DNA of 64,000 nt from Blastomyces gilchristii SLH14081 (Eukaryota; Ascomycota; Eurotiomycetes; Onygenales; Ajellomycetaceae): NCBI RefSeq assembly GCF_000003855.2, contig NW_003101680.1, positions 1,498,976-1,562,975 of the forward strand, given 5' to 3'. Positions within the stretch are counted from its first letter, which is position 1, and every line of letters starts with the position of its first letter. Position numbers and translations under genes: made by a program. The notes beneath the pieces are model-generated. The model searched no databases. It saw nothing but the letters and a program-made list of their open reading frames with translations, and was not told the DNA's origin. Positions 59,474-64,000 of the stretch are shown piece by piece.

Positions 59474-60970
59474 ATGGACTCGTCGTCTGGAGCTCTTCTG
59501 CGTGCTTTTAAATCCCGCCTGGACGAGAGGGAGGCCAAAGGGCGCCGCCGCCGTCTACAAGTCCCGCCACCCGGTGCAGTGGATTTCTCATCCAACGACT
59601 TCCTCTCGCTCTCAACATCAGCCCTCCTCCGCGCCCGCTTTTTACAAAGTCTTACACGTGAATCGTCTTTGCATCCACTCGCAAGCAAGGGATCCAGGCT
59701 TTTGGACGGCAACTCTACATACGCAGAAGAATTGGAGCGCTTTATAGCCTCCTTCCACAGCGCAGAGAGCGGCTTACTCTTCAACTCCGGCTATGATGCC
59801 AATCTATCGATTTTCTCATGCATTCCACAGCCGGGGGATGTTATTCTGTACGATGAATTGATCCACGCCAGTGCTCATGATGGGATGAGGCTTTCAAGAG
59901 CATCGAGGAAAATACCATTCAAGCACAATTCGGCCGATGATTTTTTCAGAATTGCGCAAAGCCTATTGCAAGAGGACCATCTGATAGCGTCGGGCGAGAG
60001 AAATGTCCTTGTCGCGGTGGAATCCCTTTATAGTATGGAAGGTGATATTGCCCCCATTGCGGAGCTTCTTGAGGTTATCAAGACTGTGTTTCCCCGAGGG
60101 AACGGTTATATGATCGTGGATGAAGCGCACTCTACTGGAGCGTTCGGACCTCGAGGTGCCGGGATTGTTCAAGAACTCGGTGTCCAAAGCCGTATTTTCA
60201 TCAGACTACACACGTTTGGTAAAGCGTTAGCCAGCCATGGAGGTACCAATCTACCCCCGCCCCCCGTCCTAGCTTGTCGCTACCCTTTACCCCCGACCCT
60301 ATCGACCAAACGCGTTCCGTTTTCAATGCCAGAAAGAGATCCCAAATGCTGTTGAAGTCTGGGCACAGAAGTGATAGGACAACGAACTAACTAATGATTA
60401 CTGGGAACCGTGTGCACACTCGGCTGTAGCAATTGTTCTCTGTTCCCATCTTACCCGGGAATATCTGATCAACTACGCTCGAAGCCTCATATATTCCACG
60501 GCAATGGGCATGCCATCCCTGGTTTCCACTCGCGCTGTGTACGACCTCATGAGCGAAGGAGTGACCGAGACTGTATGGTTATACCCCACCCCAAATCATA
60601 ATTCCATGACCCATACTAACGCGGCTCATGTCCGCCCCAGCTTCAATTTCAACTGCGCGAAGTTGTTCAATACATGGCTACAAAACTAAAAGGCCTACAA
60701 CAAGCAGATCCTCCGATCTTGACAATACAGCATCAGTATAGGTCTCCTATTTTCTCCCTCCAGACGTCAATGCCACGCGAGCTTGCGAGCTTTCTCCAGG
60801 CTGAGGGCCAAATTGTCCGTGCAATTATGCCACCCACCGTACCCAAGGGAACAGAACGTGTGCGCGTGTGTCTACATGCTAGCAATACATATGAGGAGAT
60901 AGATAGGTTCATTGAGCTGATCAAGGAATGGGTTGAGCAGCAGCGGCCAGGAAGGGTTTTTAGGCTGTAG
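59474..60970 (+). CDS. bioF: KAPA synthase (8-amino-7-oxononanoate synthase)
   Basis: Three exons, 59474-60242, 60430-60572 and 60641-60970, give 413 residues; the second intron has an ACTAAC branch point. It is a fold-type I PLP enzyme of the alpha-oxoamine synthase family: DFSSNDFLSLS near the start, GSRLLDGNSTYAEELE, the PLP aspartate in MIVDEAHSTGAFGPRGAG, and the Schiff-base lysine at about residue 250 in HTFGKALASHGG. The enzyme condenses pimeloyl-CoA and alanine to KAPA, the first committed step for this cluster. In Aspergillus, BioF is reported to be peroxisomal through a PTS1. Here the C-terminus is Phe-Arg-Leu, a weak match to that signal, so location is uncertain. There is no sign of a mitochondrial presequence. 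Confidence 0.93.
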
Positions 60971-63884
60971 CAGAAGGGGTAGTCAATTTGCTTACGATAC
61001 AGGCGAATCATAGAAAAAAGACAGGTGTGTAAGCTCTATATTATTGCACGAAGTAGTACCGCCATACTAGAAAAGTATTTTGAAATTTCTTAGATAATCT
61101 TTAGAACTGAGCTTGCACTTGGAATCAAATTCGGGTATAGCCCCGGGACGGGGAGCCCGACCCTATACTAAATTTTTTCCCGTGTCCTGAATACCCTAAC
61201 TCCCATCCTATAGCGCATAGGACAAAACCCATTCTACTACCTGCTCCTATGCCGCAAGATTAATCACTGCCTCCACTCCCTTCTCTGGACTGTCCGGCTA
61301 GTTTTCATTGCCCCTGGTCGGATAGGGCTCCGTGATGTCAATGTAGTCATTTATATTGGAGATATTTTGGTGAAGATATCTAGTCGAAACAGGAGACTTA
61401 TTCTGGAAATTCTGAGCCTAGGCAGAAGGCCTCCAATTCCAAGGGCCGCAACCATCTTCTGGGAGTAGTGGGCAAAATATGGTCATCTGCCCTATTGTCC
61501 TCGTATGTAAACCGTGCGGACGAGAAGTAGACGCTTGTCTTCAAGAGCACACTTGGCCGGCAAGTCCCTATGTCAGTACGGCTGGATGGACCAACCAGCT
61601 ATGAGCCTTGAACAAGAACTGCTGAACATGGTACCTTCTTTCATTTCTATAATGGGGTGAGATTACTGGGGCGACGTTGAAGGGTCTGGAGAAGTTAGTT
61701 TTAAACTGGGAATAACACCAACCAACATTTAGATGGCGACATTTCTTCCTACACTGCATAACAGAGAACCGTTGAGGCTATACCTAATTTCTTTTAAATA
61801 GCCAAATTCAATGCAACCAGCATTGGGTACGAGACCGTTGGTTGGCCCCCCTAGATTCTTACTTCCACGCGAACCTTCGCCTCGTGTTCGCTCGGCGGAT
61901 CTGTGGCATCGGGAGCTAAACATTAACACTGGAAATTTTTTGATGTATGTACCAGTAACTTTCTCACCCCACGCGAGAATGGTGTCTAATAATTTTTTTT
62001 TTTCGTTATTTCAGCAGCCTATTACTAACCAGCCGCTCTGTAGCAATTCTTTTTAAGAGTGGAACCTGCAAAGTGGAAAAGCGGAAGAAACACACACGGC
62101 GTCATAGTCAATTATTCTATTGTTTAATTATCCAAGTTCTGTGCTATATATCTAGGATTCCGCGTCACATCTTCTAACTGCAAAAAAATGTTTAGTCAAC
62201 CACGCGTTCTTAAAAATTATAATAAAAAGGATAGCAACTGATTAGCAAAGTATATGATTGGTTGACTCTAGGATATAGCTTTAAGAAACAACTTCATAGG
62301 CTATCAAGTGGGCCAATCGATGCTGCTCGCAACGCTTACACTAGCTTCTGTATCATCTCTTCCACACCATATAGGTAAAAAATATCCCGAGGCAAAATGG
62401 TCTTCGATTCCACGCTAAGCGCTCCAGCCTTTTTCAATCCCCCCGTTTTAGCTGATTGGAGTGTAAGTTGACGCCATAGTAGTGGAAGAAACGATCATGA
62501 TTTCAAACCCAAGTGTTTGAATTTAATCGGTAGGTAGCCATCGACGGGGCTCGTCAGAGTCAACCATGTTCAGCCAAACATGGCATCGGGGCGGGGCGAG
62601 AGATATTCCCACAAGTTTCCTAGCCAGTTCTTTGTCGCCATGCTCTCCAAAAAGAGCGCTTAAGTCCACACTCACCCAACGCCCGCGAAGCCTAGTAGTA
62701 GCGTCATCATAGGCCAAATAACTGGAAAGCATCCGCCCGTGCAATGACAGCGCATTATTTCTTATACGGTATCTACCTTGTAGAGAAGCTCGTTAACATG
62801 AAACAAAGTGTCCGTTTTAGCAAGGTCATTTGCCTGCACCTATTCATTAGAGCTTGGGCGGTGCGTGCAATTCTGGTGGGACAGCCGCATCTTGTACCTT
62901 TATCCGGTATGAGTGGGCGTGGTGGGATGCTACCGTATGTGGGTACTCGTGCAGAGATATGATGATTTCCACTTGACTTGAGCGTGCACTGTATCTGTAT
63001 GAGAATACACGCCGAGTCTTGGATGACGTTCGCTAGCGCTACCGTGCTGCCTTTTTTCTGGGATCATGTAGTGAGGTCCATCTGAGAGAGAGGACATGAG
63101 CAGGCAAGCTCATACCATACATAAACCATTAAATCCATCTTCAAGCGCAATTAGAGCAGAAATTGCATCACGCACACCAGGAGGGCGGAGAAAAAGCGGG
63201 GTCGCGAAGGGCATATGCTGAAGCCTTGTAACTGCGCATACCAAGCAAGTGCGGGATGAAGGCAGATCGATCAGTTCCTCAGTTCAGTCAGGGTGGGATG
63301 GTGCCATCTTCATGTCGTACGCCTTATACGCTCACGAAACAAAATGAGTTTGGCGACTGGTTCCACAGCGTTTCACCTGTACATGTACTCTGCAGAGTCG
63401 GATGCACATCTGAGTAAGGGAATGTCTCTCCTGTAGGAGGGGATATATTGGCCAATTCATAACAAATGACTTCAAACCAAAACAACGGTATCACTGTCGC
63501 AGTAATATGACCAACACATTCATTCACGCATGGGCATTCCTTTTTTCTCCAATGTATGTTCTCTCTTGCGCGGCGCATGGGCCAAATATTTTGAGGTCGG
63601 ATTAAACTTCACGGCTGTGCATAATTTTGCCAAGGCGCTAATACTAACTTTCCACGTTTTGGGGCATTTTCAAGCGAGAGGATTTGGAACACGCTATCGA
63701 CCTGGAATTATTTACACTGAATGAACTACACCAATTCTTCGGACTTGGTCATGCAGACAGCGCTGAAACGATCTAGAAATCGCTGCGCTATGAAAGCTAC
63801 CCCGTCTATCTCTCCACCCTACAATTTCCAAGGGTAATACATTAAATCTCATTGATTCTATTGCCACTATTTACACTTTACTGC
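60971..63884. other. Intergenic, no supported gene
   Basis: About 2.9 kb after bioF. A minus-strand frame at 62523-62744 (73 codons, residues such as RWVSVDLSALFGEHGDKELA) reads somewhat like protein but matches no family I know. The rest is AT-rich without clear structure. Confidence 0.4.
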
Positions 63885-64000
63885 CTAACTCTCCGTGCGC
63901 ATTTCCTCCTGTCTTTGGGTCTCGAGCTGGGAGAACTTTCGAACAACTTGCACAGTAGCATAATAACTAAAAGGCAGTGCAACAAACCATAGTCCCATGT
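63885..64000 (-). CDS. Unrecognised protein, C-terminal end (partial)
   Basis: On the minus strand an open frame enters from the window edge and ends at a TAG (63887-63885), giving 37 full codons. The residues are a hydrophobic segment (GLWFVALPFSYYATVQVV) followed by a charged, helix-like tail ending in EEMRTES. This looks like the last membrane span and cytosolic or matrix tail of a real protein and not chance sequence, but I cannot name the family. The rest of the gene lies beyond 64000. Confidence 0.45.
   Translation of the reverse strand, partial: MGLWFVALPFSYYATVQVVRKFSQLETQRQEEMRTES

Noticed and set aside
1..64000. CRISPR arrays, prokaryotic operons or an integrated plasmid or virus
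   Set aside because: Introns and fungal families throughout mark this as fungal nuclear DNA, and no spaced direct-repeat array or viral hallmark gene is present.

Overview
The window is nuclear DNA of a filamentous ascomycete (Pezizomycotina). Genes have several short GT-AG introns with fungal branch-point words such as CTAAC and CTGAC. They include fungal-only families (a HET-domain protein, a Clr5-domain protein, a fused BioD-BioA enzyme) and are separated by long AT-rich spacers. Gene content and sequence style fit Eurotiomycetes, probably Onygenales; that placement is inference. I recognise no tRNA, rRNA, CRISPR array or intact transposon. Two runs of N (19915-20014 and 52573-52782) are assembly gaps inside repeats.

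Layout: (1) 1-236, the 3' end of a SPRY-domain gene. (2) 4115-6555, a four-exon family 2 glycosyltransferase of the Cps1/hyaluronan-synthase-like type, with two unusually long introns. (3) 12169-22183, three housekeeping genes on the plus strand: ATP12 (F1-ATPase assembly), an ankyrin-PH-FFAT-ORD oxysterol-binding protein (Osh1 type), and MSS51 (COX1 translation activator). A RIP-like repeat block with a G-rich minisatellite lies between the last two. (4) 22834-27029, minus strand: a glycine-rich secreted or membrane-anchored protein and a zinc-free MDR oxidoreductase ending in -SKL. (5) 27601-39408, a gene-poor accessory stretch with one HET-domain gene, one Clr5-domain gene and a cluster of a short TACGGAGTA motif. 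(6) 39409-51678, conserved core: SWR1 (minus) divergent from a complex I NDUFB8-like subunit (plus), then a UNC-13/Munc13-like C2 protein. (7) 52.4-53.4 kb, a second copy of the repeat block. (8) 54500-60970, a complete late biotin pathway cluster: bioB (plus), bioDA (minus), bioF (plus). (9) 63885-64000, the 3' end of an unrecognised minus-strand gene.

The biotin genes form a pathway unit: BioF makes KAPA, BioDA converts KAPA to DAPA and then dethiobiotin, and BioB inserts sulfur. ATP12, MSS51 and the NDUFB8-like gene all serve mitochondrial respiratory chain or ATP synthase assembly but are not adjacent. Exon borders were assigned by eye from splice motifs, frame continuity and family conservation; none is confirmed by transcripts.
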